Assembly: GCA_028826165.1 (NCBI GenBank)
Contig: JAPDFW010000070.1
Span: forward strand, 580,501-644,500
Direction of reading: 5' to 3'
Length of the DNA: 64,000 nt
DNA from: Anaeramoeba ignava
Taxonomy: Eukaryota; Metamonada; Anaeramoebidae
Shown here: piece by piece, positions 44,201 through 55,900 of the stretch
How positions within the stretch are numbered: position 1 is the stretch's first letter
How the letters are laid out: each line of letters opens with the position of its first letter
Notes under the pieces: generated by a model
The model's input: the letters and a program-made list of their open reading frames with translations, nothing else
Told to the model about the DNA's origin: nothing
The model's database searches: none
Translations under genes and position numbers: made by a program

Positions 44201-47200
44201 CCTTGGAATTGCGAAAGTTAGAATCAATCAAATAATAAAGAATATGTTTGAAGAAGGGAAATTAATTTACAAAACAACATATGAATCACCAATGAGAGAA
44301 CCAATTAATCCCAAAACAGGAGAAGAGCCATATCATGGAACAATATTTGGAAGATTAAGAGTTGAATTGCCAGAAACAACTGATTTTGACGAATTGAAAA
44401 TGGTTTGTGGGATGATTCCTGAAGTATTACAATATGAGTTGCCAGCCGAAGAAAACAAAATTGCAGTTTCAATGAAAATATCAAGAGGAAGACAAGTTCC
44501 TGTGGGAGATATCTCAGGAACAAGCGATCCATACTGCAAATTTAGTTATGGAGGAAAGGAATACAAGACAAAAATGGTTAAAACAACACTTTTCCCAATT
44601 TGGAAGGAAACATATCTTCTGCATTTCAGTTTTGAAGAACTTAAACACGCTCTTCGTATCAGCGTATACGATTGGGATCGAGTATCACGAAACGATTTCC
44701 TTGGGATTATCAAGATGCGCGTTCATCGAGCAATTAAAGATATTGTTGAAGAAGGGAAGTATATTTACAAAACAACATATGAATTTCCGATTATCTCTCC
44801 AGTCGACTACAGATCAGGACCACGAACTGGCACTGGAAGAATACTCGGAAGACTAAGAGTGGAATTGCCGCAAAACACAGACTTTACAGAGCTGAAGACA
44901 ATATGCGGGCTTATTCCAGAAGTATTGAAATACGAATTGCCAAGTGAAGAAAACAAAGTCGCAATATGGATGAAAGTCAGCAGAGGAATAAGCATTCCAG
45001 CCGGAGATAAATTGCATCACCGCAGCGATGCATACTGCAAATTTACATATGGCGATAAAGAATATAAGACCCAAACAAGATACAGCACACTTTGTCCGAT
45101 TTGGAAGGAGCAATTTATTCTTCATTGCGATATTCTTGAGCTGAAGAAGTCGTTGAAACTCCATATCTGGGATTACGACAGAGCAAAGAAAGACGACTAT
45201 CTTGGCGTGGCGAAATTCCGCATCAATAACCTGATCAAAGATCAATTAAGTCCTGATAAAGCAATTTATAAAATTGAGTATGATTCGCCACTAAGAAAAG
45301 TGATCGATCCAAGAACAGGTCAAGAGCCGAAGAACGGGATTGTCTTCTGTCGGCTGCGCATCGAGTTCCCGCAGAACACTGATTTCAATACTCTGAGGAT
45401 GGTGTGCGGATTAGCACCTGAGAGAATGAAATACGAGCTGCCTTGCGAAGAAAACAAAATTTCGGTTTCATTGAAAATCTCAAGAGCAAAAAATTTGCCA
45501 ATTGGAGACACTATTAGTCAATTTAGCGATCCATATTGCGAGTTTAAACACGCAGGAAAAGAGTACAAAACAGAGACTCTCAAATCAACACTTTATCCGA
45601 TCTGGAAACAGAAGTTTATGATGCATCTGTCGATGGAGGAGTTTATGCAGAAAATCAGGATCGGTGTTTGGGACTGGGACTTTGCAAAGAAAAACGATCT
45701 TTTAGGAATTGCAAAGTTGCGATTGATGAGTGTTTTAAGAGAAGCAGCAAAAAAACAATACCCACAAATCGAGGGTATTTCATTTCAAAATGTTGCGTTT
45801 GAGGCACAAAAAATGGAAGAATTCCGATTGTGGAATGGTGGGGTTGTTTCCGTTCCGGTAAGATTGCCTGACGATCCAAAAAAGGGACCACAAGATCATC
45901 ACGGGGAAATTATATGCAGAATTCGGATTGAGTTTCCAGAGAACAGCGAGCTTGGAGATGTTCTTATTTGCTCAGGAATTCTCCCTGCACCGCGAGTGTA
46001 CAAACTCGTCGACAGCCAGAACACAAACAACTGGGGCATCAGCGTTCGAATTAACAAGGCACTCGGGATTGTCGGTGCAGACAACAACGGAATGAGCGAG
46101 GCATATTGCAAAATTGTAGTTGGAAAAGAAGAGCTTTCAACAGAACGTTTTAAGTCCAGTTTATATCCCAAATGGAAACAGACCTTGACTCATATTTTCC
46201 CTCCATTCTCGATCCCCAAAGTTCGTCTCGAGTTATTTGCCCGCAAGAAATTAAAAACAGATGTCTCCATCGGCTATCTCAATTACTCCATAACTGATCT
46301 TATTAAAGAACGCTATCAAACGGACGGTTCTTTGATTGATGTCAAGAAACATCTCCCGATTAAATACACCCCCAAATACGGTATTGAGCTCCCATCTCCT
46401 CACGGCACTCTCTCCGTCACAACACGCATCGAAATCCCTGCACAAGCCTTCCAAAACACTGTCGATCGTGTTAATAACCCGGATGCTTATAGAGAACCCC
46501 TTTTCTCCTTCGATTCCCTCACACACACAACTTGGCGTCCAAATTATCGCCAACAAAGCCCGCCATCTCAAGCGTCCGTCTTCAAAGAAAACCGTCAACT
46601 CATACTGCGTGCTCAAGGTGGGACATCAAGTCTTCAAAACAAAAACAATCGCCAAACATCTTCATCCTAAATGGCAAGATGAGTTTAAAATGCTTGGCAC
46701 AGCTTTCGGTCTCCGGAAGATTTATATATCACTTTTCCACGAGAGAAAGAAGATTCTTTCCGACAAGCCCAAAAAACCGTTGCTTATCGGAGTTGCCAAG
46801 TTTGATATCCTGAAGGAATTGCGTCACCAACTAGAGGCCCCAAAACCGTTTTATTTCATCGACAAATGGTTTGCTGTCGAGATCCAAGAGAATCCCAAAA
46901 CAGGTGCAAACAAACAAGTCGGCGAGATCAATCTCAAGCTCCGCATTGAGTGGAACCCTATGCTCAACCATCAGATCGTGCAAGCCATCTGCGGATTCAA
47001 CGGAGCAAATTACATCCCAACAGAAATTTTCGATCCAAAAGAGCTTAATGGCAACCAATGCGGCGTTGATTTACTGATAAAGAAAGGTCTTGATCTTCCC
47101 CCAAGCGATCTTTCTGGACTTTCCGATCCTTACTGCATCTTCAATTTCGGGAAATCAAAGACAGAATATCGCACACAAACATGCCCAAACACACTCTATC

Positions 47201-47955
47201 CACTTTGGCGAGAAAGATTCAAGCTTATCGGCTCAATCGAGGAATTCAAGAAGCTTGAGCTTGTGTTCATGGACTATGATACAGTCACAAAAGACGATGT
47301 TTTGGGCTCAATCAAGCTTAAATTCTGGAAACTTCTCGGAGAAAATCTCAGACAGAATCAATCCGTTTATATTTTCAAGAAAGATTTTGATCACATCAAA
47401 AAAACCGATACTCGCAAAGTTGTCGGTCAAATTCACGGAAAAGTCTCCATGATTATTGCGATCCAAATTCCACTCAATTTCGACTATAACGAATGGGCGC
47501 AGATTGTTGGCATTCAACCACGTTTCTATGAACCTTCTCTCGAAGTTCCGCAAGGCAAATGGGGACTTATCTTCAATGTTCGTCGAGCCATTGGTATTCC
47601 CAGTACCGATCTTAATGGCTTTTCTGATGCTTATTGCGTCATTCATATTGGAACTGAGAATCTCAAAACAAAAATCCAGTTCAAAACTTTGAACCCTATT
47701 TGGAAAGAGTCGTTTACGTTTATTGATGACCCTAAAGAGCTCAAGAAGATCTATATTGATATTTATGATCGTGATAAGTTCTCAAAGGATGACCGTGTTG
47801 GTGATGTTAAAATTCCTTTTGCTGATTTGGTTTCTGCTCATCCTCCAAGAAATGGTTGTTCTGTTACTTTTTTCAAAGAATGGTTCCAGATATTTGATAA
47901 AGAGAAAAAGGAACATGGAAAGATTCTAATTTGGTTCCGTCTTGAGATGAATTAA
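35236..47955 (+). CDS. Giant multi-C2-domain protein, about 4,240 aa with about 25 C2 domains
   Basis: C2 domains bind membranes, often with Ca2+. I count about 25, spaced roughly 165-175 aa. Typical units carry ISDTISGASDPYCQFKHGGK, then LYPSWKETF, and end in LEVWDWDRVGKNDFLG, so the loop-1 and loop-3 aspartates are kept in most. Domains about 22 and 23 (GADNNGMSEAYC, RPSSKKTVNSYC) lack some and are probably Ca2+-independent. Domain 4 holds a Lys-rich insert of about 100 aa. Linkers carry MACGIIPERLKY-type motifs and IN-PKTGEQPNHGT loops. No transmembrane segment was seen, unlike ferlins or synaptotagmins. Three overlapping frames make up the gene. A missing A at 40494-40498 and an indel in the CACACACA run near 46520-46530 must be bridged. 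Both flanks are GC-richer than the central array. A membrane tether or coat is a plausible role. Confidence 0.87.
39463..44958 (+). repeat. Coding tandem array: 11 C2 modules with a 498/501-bp period
   Basis: The module landmark (codons for IAI[AS][FL]K at the start of each C2) falls at 39463, 39964, 40465, 40965, 41466, 41964, 42462, 42960, 43458, 43959, 44460 and 44958. Spacings are 501, 501, 500, 501, 498, 498, 498, 498, 501, 501 and 498. The 3-bp variation is one codon in loop 1 (DTISGAS versus DISGAS). The single 500 marks a one-base deletion. Neighbouring modules are very similar in DNA and AT-rich, so the array is young compared with the flanking C2 domains. Confidence 0.93.
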
Positions 47956-48059
47956 CTTTCTTTTTTTTAATTCATTTTCTTTAATTTCGTTTTTTTAATT
48001 CTTTTTTTAATTCTTTTTTTAATTCTTTTTTTAATTCTTTTTTTATTAAATTTTTAATT

Positions 48060-49350
48060 CAAATTCTTTTCCACTTTTTAATTTTAATTTGGATTTTGAT
48101 TTAATTTTGATTTAATTTTAATTTTGATTTAGATTTTGATTTAATTTTAATTTTGATTTAATTTAATTTTGATTTAATTTTGATTTTAATTTTGATTTGG
48201 TTTTAATTTAATTTTGATTTTAATTTTGATTTAATTTTAATTTAATTTTAATTTAATTTTAATTTTGATTTAGATTTTGATTTAATTTTAATTTTGATTT
48301 TGATTTTGATTTAATTTTGATTTAATTTTGATTTAATTTTGGTTTAATTTTGATTTAATTTTGATTTAATTTTGGTTTAATTTTAATTTAATTTTGGTTT
48401 TAATTTTGATTTAATTTTGATTTAATTTTAATTTAATTTTAATTTAATTTTGATTTAATTTTAATTTAATTTTGATTTAATTTTGATTTAATTTTGATTT
48501 AATTTTGATTTAATTTTGATTTAATTTTGATTTAATTTTGATTTAATTTTGATTTAATTTTGATTTAATTTTGATTTAATTTTGATTTAATTTTGATTTA
48601 ATTTTGATTTAGATTTTGATTTAGATTTTGATTTTGATTTAATTTTAATTTAATTTTGATTTAATTTTAATTTTAATTTAATTTTGATTTAGATTTTGAT
48701 TTAATTTTGATTTAATTTTGATTTAATTTTAATTTAATTTTGATTTAATTTTGATTTAATTTTAATTCAAATTCTTTTCCACTTTTTAATTTTAATTTAT
48801 TTTTGATTTAATTTTAATTTAATTTTGATTTAATTTTGATTTAATTTTGATTTAATTTTGATTTAATTTTGATTTAATTTTGATTTAATTTTGATTTAAT
48901 TTTAATTTAATTTTGATTTAATTTTGATTTAATTTTGATTTAATTTTGATTTAATTTTGATTTAATTTTGATTTAGATTTTGATTTAATTTTGATTTAAT
49001 TTTAATTTAATTTTGATTTAATTTTAATTTAATTTTGATTTAATTTTGATTTAATTTTGATTTAATTTTGATTTAATTTTGATTTAATTTTGATTTAATT
49101 TTAATTTAATTTTGATTTAATTTTAATTTAATTTTGATTTAATTTTGATTTAATTTTGATTTAATTTTGATTTAATTTTGATTTAATTTTGATTTAATTT
49201 TATTTTGATTTTGATTTAATTTTGATTTAATTTTAATTTAATTTTGATTTAATTTTGATTTAATTTTAATTTAATTTTAATTTAATTTTAATTTAATTTT
49301 GATTTAATTTTAATTTAATTTTGATTTTGATTTAGATTTAATTTTAATTT
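48060..49350. repeat. TTTTGATTTAAT 12-mer satellite, about 1.3 kb
   Basis: TTTTGATTTAAT and TTTTAATTTAAT units fill the interval between the multi-C2 stop codon and the Kish gene. The phrase ATTCAAATTCTTTTCCACTT occurs twice (about 48056 and 48766), suggesting a larger duplication of about 710 bp within it. Confidence 0.92.
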
Positions 49351-49479
49351 GGATTTCTTTTTTAAAAAAATTTTTTCATTTCTGAAGAAATCATTTTTTT
49401 ATTTTCTTTATTCTTTATTCTTTATTCTTTACTTTTTAATTTGAATTTAATAAAAATAAAAATAAAAATAAAAATAAAA

Positions 49480-49728
49480 ATGTCAGCATTATTTCATTTT
49501 AATTCTATGTTAATTGTTATTCTATTAACAATTTGTAGTTGTGCATATCTTCATCAAAAATTCCCTAATGCTTTTCAATATAAAGAAGGATTCCTTGGTT
49601 TATTATGGAAATTTGCAAGAATTGGAGAAAGATTAAGTCCTTGGGTTTCTTTATCTTGTCTTTTTATGGGTTCTGCATTCTTATTTTCTTATTTAATTCA
49701 ATTATTTTCTTTTAAACAAAAACAATAA
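49480..49728 (+). CDS. kish: Protein Kish (TMEM167 family), 82 aa
   Basis: A small secretory-pathway membrane protein of eukaryotes, implicated in constitutive secretion. The start MSALFHFNSMLIVILLTICS, the motif KEGFLGLLWKFARIGERLSP and the second hydrophobic segment (VSLSCLFMGSAFLFSYLIQL) match the family over its full usual length of about 72-80 aa. Two membrane helices lie at about residues 8-26 and 54-74. It is a single exon preceded by an (AAAAAT)n leader. It lies 137 bp upstream of the ArfGAP copy B start, same strand; both act in Golgi or vesicle traffic, though linkage may be chance. Confidence 0.93.
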   Translation: MSALFHFNSMLIVILLTICSCAYLHQKFPNAFQYKEGFLGLLWKFARIGERLSPWVSLSCLFMGSAFLFSYLIQLFSFKQKQ

Positions 49729-49864
49729 AATTCTTTTTCATTTTTCTTAAAACAATTTTGAAATAAAAATCTTTATATTTTTATTTAATTTTTCATTTTT
49801 TTTAATTTTTAAAAAATCATTTTTTCTTTTTTCTCTTTTTTTATTATTAATCAATTAATTATAA

Positions 49865-52629
49865 ATGTCAGTTAGATTAAAGTCTCTTGATGAAAGACAC
49901 ACAGAAATTCTTCGTGAACTTGTTCGTCGTCCTGAAAATAAGTTTTGTGCTATGTGTAATGAAAGAGTAATTATAATTTAAATTTTTTAAAATAAAAATA
50001 AAAATAAAAAAGAAAAACTGAATAAAATTTTTTTAAATATAATAAAAAAAAAAGGGTCCAAATTATGCATGTTTAGATTTCAATACATTTGTTTGTACAA
50101 TTTGCAGTGGAATTCAGTAAAAATTATAAATAAAATTATTATTAAAATTATTATAAAATTATAAAAATATAAAAATTAATAAAATTAATAAAATTAAAAT
50201 TAATAAGTCGATCATTTGGACATCGAGTTAAAAGTATTGCAATGGCTTCTTTTTCATCTTCAGAAATAAAAAACCTTCAAAATGGAGGAAATGCAGTTGA
50301 TCGTAAAACATATTTATCAAAATGGAGTGAAAGCAAATTTAAAAAACCTCAACCAGGTGAAATTGATAAAATTAAAGAATTTATTAAACTTAAATATCAA
50401 GAAAAAAGGTTTGTTTTCTAATTTACCATTTAATAATAATTTATAAATAATTTTAATAATAAATTTAATAATAATTTTAATAATAAATTTAATAATAATT
50501 TTAATAATAATTTTAATAATAATTTTAATAATAAATTTAATAATAAATTTAATAATAAATTTAATAATAATTTTAATAATAATTTTAATAATAATTTTAA
50601 TAATAATTTTAATAATAATTTTAATAATAATTTTAATAATAATTTTAATAATAATTTTAATAATAATTTTAATAATAAATTTAATAATAAATTTAATAAT
50701 AAATTTAATAATAATTTTAATAATAAATTTATAATAATTTTAATAATAAATTTAATAATAAATTTTAATAATAATTTTAATAATAATTTTAATAATAAAT
50801 TTAATAATAATTTTAATAATAATTTTAATAATAATTTTAATAATAATTTTAATAATAATTTTAATAATAAATTTAATAATAAATTTAATAATAATTTTAA
50901 TAATAATTTTAATAATAATTTTAATAATTTTAATAATAAATTTAATAATAAATTTAATAATAATTTTAATAATAAATTTAATAATAATTTTAATAATAAA
51001 TTTAATAATAAATTTAATAATAATTTTAATAATAAATTTAATAATAAATTTTAATAATAAATTTAATAATAATTTTAATAATAATTATAATAATAATTTT
51101 AATAAATTTAATAATAATTTTAATAATAATTTTAATAATAAATTTAATAATAATTTTAATAATAATTTTAATAATAATTTTAATAATAATTTTAATAATA
51201 AATTTATAAATAATTTTAATAATAATTTTAATAATAAATTTAATAATAAATATAATAATAAATTTAATAATAAATTTAATAATAAATTTAATAATAATTT
51301 ATTAATAAATTTAATAATAAATATAATAATAAATTTAATAATAAATATGAGAACAGATGGTTTGCTAAAAAGAAATCACATAAACATCATGAAGAAGATG
51401 ATGAAAATGAAGTAAAAGATGAAGTTCCTCGTAAAAAAACAAGTTTAAAACTTTCTACAAAACCAAGAAGTCCGAAAAGATTTAATTTAAAAAAACCAAC
51501 ATCAAAACCAAGAGTTGTAGTTGGAGATGATAGTGATGATGATGATAAGGATAGTGATGATGATAATAGTGATAATGATAGTGATAGTGATAGTGATAAT
51601 TATGTTAAAAAATCACATAAATCAAAACACAACAAAAAACCAATAAAAAAACCAATAAAAAAACCAATAAAAAAACAACACAAACAAGAAGAAACAAAAG
51701 TAGAATCATTAATTCAAACAGAACAACCACAAGTTGAAGTTAAAAAACCAAATTCTGGTAATAAATTTATTTATTTAATTTATTTAATTTATTAATTTAT
51801 TTAATTTATTTAATTTATTTAAAAACAAAATAAAAATTATTAAATTAAAAAAGGAGGACTTTTAATTGATGAAATGCTTTCATTAGGATTAGATACATCA
51901 TTTACACAAAAACAACAACAAGAACAACAACTACAACAACAACAACTACAATTCCAACAACAACAAAATCAACAACAAAATCAACAACAAAATCAACAAC
52001 AAGATTTTATACAACAAAGTGGATTAGGAAATAATAAGATCAATGCACTTAAAGATTTAGTAACAGAATTTGGAGGAGAAAGTACAACAACTGGATTTGG
52101 ATGGAATAGAGTTAGAAATGCACTTACAGGTGGTGGAGGATTTAATACAGGAGGTGGTTTTAATACAGGAGGATTTAATACAGGTGGTGGTTTTAATACT
52201 GGTGGTGGTTTTAATACTGGTGGTGGTTTTAATACTGGTGGTGGATTTAATACTGGTGGTGGTTTTAATACTGGTGGTGGTTTTAATACTGGTGGAGGTT
52301 TTAATACTGGTGGATTTGGAAATCAACAATTTTCAAATCTTTCACCTCAACAATTACAACAACTTCAACAAATGCAACAAATGCAACAAATGCAACAAAT
52401 GCAACAATTACAACAAATGCAAAGAATGCAACAAATGCAACAAATGCAAAATCAAAATCAAAATCAAAATCAAAATCAAAATCAAAATCAAAATCAATTT
52501 TGGAATCAAACTCAAAATACTCAACAACAAAATACTCAACAAAATACTCAACAAAATCAATTTTGGAATCAAACTCAATCAAATACACAACAACCAAAAA
52601 CAACTCCTAAATCAAATTCTTTCATTTAA
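49865..52629 (+). CDS. ArfGAP-domain protein, AGFG-like, copy B (513 aa, five exons)
   Basis: Exons are 49865-49966, 50055-50116, 50208-50408, 51357-51757 and 51854-52629. They total 1,542 nt, exactly 514 codons including the stop, with GT-AG at every intron. The domain order is that of copy A: ArfGAP zinc finger (residues about 25-60, Cys28 and Cys31 pairing with VCTICSG), acidic/basic middle, and Q-rich and GGGFNT-repeat tail ending PKSNSFI. Introns are 88, 91, 948 and 96 nt; the 948-nt one is AATAATTTTAAT satellite. Both copies are intact, so both may be expressed. Near-identity of exons and short introns shows the duplication is recent or kept similar by gene conversion. Confidence 0.9.
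50409..51356. repeat. AATAATTTTAAT satellite intron of ArfGAP copy B (948 nt)
   Basis: Units AATAATTTTAAT and AATAAATTTAAT run from just after the donor GTTTGTTTTC to the acceptor GAACAG. It is the counterpart of the 1,011-nt intron in copy A. Confidence 0.93.
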
Positions 52630-52939
52630 ATTCTTTTCTTTCTTTCATTTAAATTCTTTTCTTTCTTTCTTTCTTTCTTTTTTTCATTTCCAATTTTCTC
52701 TTTTCATTTTTTTTGAAACAAAATGAAAAACCAAAAAAAAATTCAAATTCAAAATCAAATTCAAAATCAAAATTAATTAAAGTTTTCTTTTTGAGTTAGT
52801 TAAAAAGCACAAAAGAAAAAAAAAAGTAAAAAAAGAAAAGAATTCTTTGTTAAAAAGAAAAAGAAAAGAAAAAGTGGAACAGAAACAGAAACAGAAACAG
52901 AAACAAAAAGAAAAGGAAAAAGGAAAAATGAAAAATGAT

Positions 52940-55900
52940 TTATTTTTGATCAAATTTTTTTTTGATTCCTAATTCTGCTAATGTTTTAATTTGTTCCCTA
53001 ATAGCTTCTATCCAACTTTCCATTTCAATTTGAGATTGGCAAACCAAAGTTAAATCAGAAAGAGATCCAAAAGGAATAATTTGGAAAGAATTTTCTATTT
53101 TTGTTTTAAAAAAGAAATTTGAAATAAATTAATTTTCATTATAAAAATTCTTATAAATTTCATTATAAATTTCATTTTAAATTTCATTTCAAATTTCATT
53201 ATAATTTTCATTTTAAATTTTCATTATAAAAATTCTTATAAATTTCATTATAATTTTAATTATAAATTTCATTATAAATTTCATTATAAATTTATTTATA
53301 AATTTCATTTTAAATTTCATTATAAATTTCATTATAAATTTCTTTATAAATTTAATTATAAATTTCATTATAAATTTCATTATAAATTTAATTATAAATT
53401 TCATTATAAATTTAATTATAAATTTCATTATAAATTTCATTATAAATTTCATTTTAAATTTCATTATAAATTTAATTATAAATTTATTTATAAATTTAAT
53501 TTCATTTTAAATTTAATTATAAATTTCATTATAAATTTATTTTAAATTTCATTATAAATTTCATTTTAAATTTCATTATAAATTTAATTATAAATTTCAT
53601 TTTAAATTTCATTATAAATTTCATTATAATTTTCATTTTGAATTTAATTATAAATTTCATTATAAATTTCATTATAATTTTAATTATAAATTTAATTATA
53701 AATTTCATTATAAATTTCGTTATAAATTTCATTATAAATTTCATTATAAATTTCATTATAAAATTAATTATAATTTTCATTTTAAATTTAATTATAAATT
53801 TCATTATAAATTTCATTATAAATTTCATTTTAAATTTCATTTTAAATTTCATTATAAATTTCATTTTAAATTTAATTATAAATTTCATTTTAAATTTAAT
53901 TATAAATTTCATTATAAATTTCATTTTAAATTTCATTTTAAATTTCATTTTGAATTTCATTATAAATTTCATTTTAAATTTAATTATAAAATTCATTATA
54001 ATTTTCATTTTAAATTTCATTATAAAATTCTTTTGAAAATTCTTTTGAAAATTCTTTTGAAAATTCTTTTGAAAATTCTTATAAAAATTCTTATAAAAAT
54101 TACCTAAATCATCTATCTTCCTAACAAAAGCTTGAGCAAGTTCAAGATAAGTCTTAAAAAAATATTTATCCTTTTTTTGAGGTTTGGCAACAACAAGAAC
54201 ATCATTAAATAACCAAACTTGACTTTTATAATGAGATTTATCAAAACGAACAAGAGAACCTTCTTTCTTCCACTCACGAGCACCATCAAGAAGAGAAAAA
54301 TTTTTGGCAATAGAAGTTAAACTAGCAAAGATCTCATAAACTTTATTAGCACCATCATTAGATTTCTTTTTCTTATCAACAAAATCAGCAACCTCAACAA
54401 CACTAAGATAGGCCTCAGAAAGACGAGAATAATCAAGAGATCTGGAGGATGTGGCCTTCAGAATCTGCTCGAAAAGAAGAGGATATTTGCAGATACGCTG
54501 AACAGGTTTGATCAAGAAATCAACAAGATCCAAACCTTTTGCTTCGGGTACATTTTCGCGAACAATTCGGATATGCTCAATAAACGGAAGATCTTTTTTG
54601 GCATATTTTTCCTTTATTATTTCAAGCGCTTTCTCATGAGAAAGACAATATCCTGCATACAACTTGAGGTTTTCGGTGTGCTCCAAAAAAACGGCACCAA
54701 CATCCACATTTAAAGCGCGTCCTTTGAGCTTCTTCATCTGCGATTGCATTTTTTCAAGAATTGCGTAATTGATGTTCTGAATCTTCTTGATTGACGAGAA
54801 AATAATACTTGCTTCAGAGGAGTTAATTATGGTCTTCTCGATCATTGGCTCCATAAAATGCTTGAGGATGGTATCAAGATCTCTGACATATTCCTCCTCC
54901 GTTTTTATCAGTTCCGTGATCACATTTTCACGCCGATCCGCATTTGTCTTTTCTGCCTTAGGAAGATTTTGTGCATATTTGCTTCTTATTTGGCTAATTG
55001 GGTTTGTGTTTCCCGATTTTCTCTGTTCGATTTGTTCTTCGGAAAAGACAAACTCAGTTTCGGGAACAATTGGAACAAAAAATGATTTATTCAACTCATC
55101 GAGAAATTCTTGCCTCAATTCTGTGCTTGGAAATGATAGTATAACCCGTCCAGGTCCAGATTTGAGCAAGATATCCACCGCATTTGTCATCCCTTCATCA
55201 GGAAAGTCCGAAAGCTTGCGAAGAATAAAAGAGTCGTAATCGAGATTTTGGTCCATTGTGTATTTGTCTTTTTTTCCTCTTCTTTTCGCTAAAATTAGCA
55301 TATCGTTAAAAAGAAAGTAATATTCTTCAACTTTCGCTGATTTCCCCACTCTGATTGTTGCTCCGCTTCTTGCGAAATATCTCCCCGGATGAGGAATGGA
55401 TAGATCTCCTAATCCTTTAATTTTTTTTTGGAGATCATAAAGTTCAAATTGATGATCGTATTTGTAAATTTTAGGTTGAATTTTTTCATATAAGTTTTTC
55501 ATTTCCTCATAGAGTTTCAATATTTTGTGGTGATCTTCTGTGTCTTTTTCTGTGTGAGAAAGAAGATTTTCGATATTCTGGAAAAAATTAGAGAAATGTT
55601 TAAGCGGAATAATTAAGAAATCAATAAATTCCATTCCTTCTAATCTTTGGCTCAGTACCTTTTCAACAAGATCGTTGAATGCTGGATTTTCGCTTCGGAA
55701 TGCGTACATTTTGTACAATGCTTTGTCGAAGTTTGCGTACCAATCGATGTAAAGTTGAACGTGGAAATGTTCAAGTGCTTTGCTTACTACAATTTCGGAG
55801 ATTGGAAGATTGTCTTGTTTTAGTAATTCTCCGTATATTTCTGAGTGTCTCATGATTATTTGCTCGATGTTCCCAAATATGATTTCGAGTTGTGAGGTTG

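Larger units (their letters stand above)
49838..52655. repeat. Right arm of the 2.8-kb inverted duplication
   Basis: Reverse complement of 31850-34705, with limits just outside the ArfGAP gene. Flanking sequences beyond both ends are unrelated between the arms (Kish and RhoGEF here; multi-C2 and the RING side there), which argues against a simple fold-back read artefact. Confidence 0.93.

Noticed and set aside
49440-49480. (AAAAAT)n before the Kish ATG as a regulatory motif
   Set aside because: Similar A-rich runs precede many starts here and also occur in non-genic DNA, so nothing specific can be claimed.
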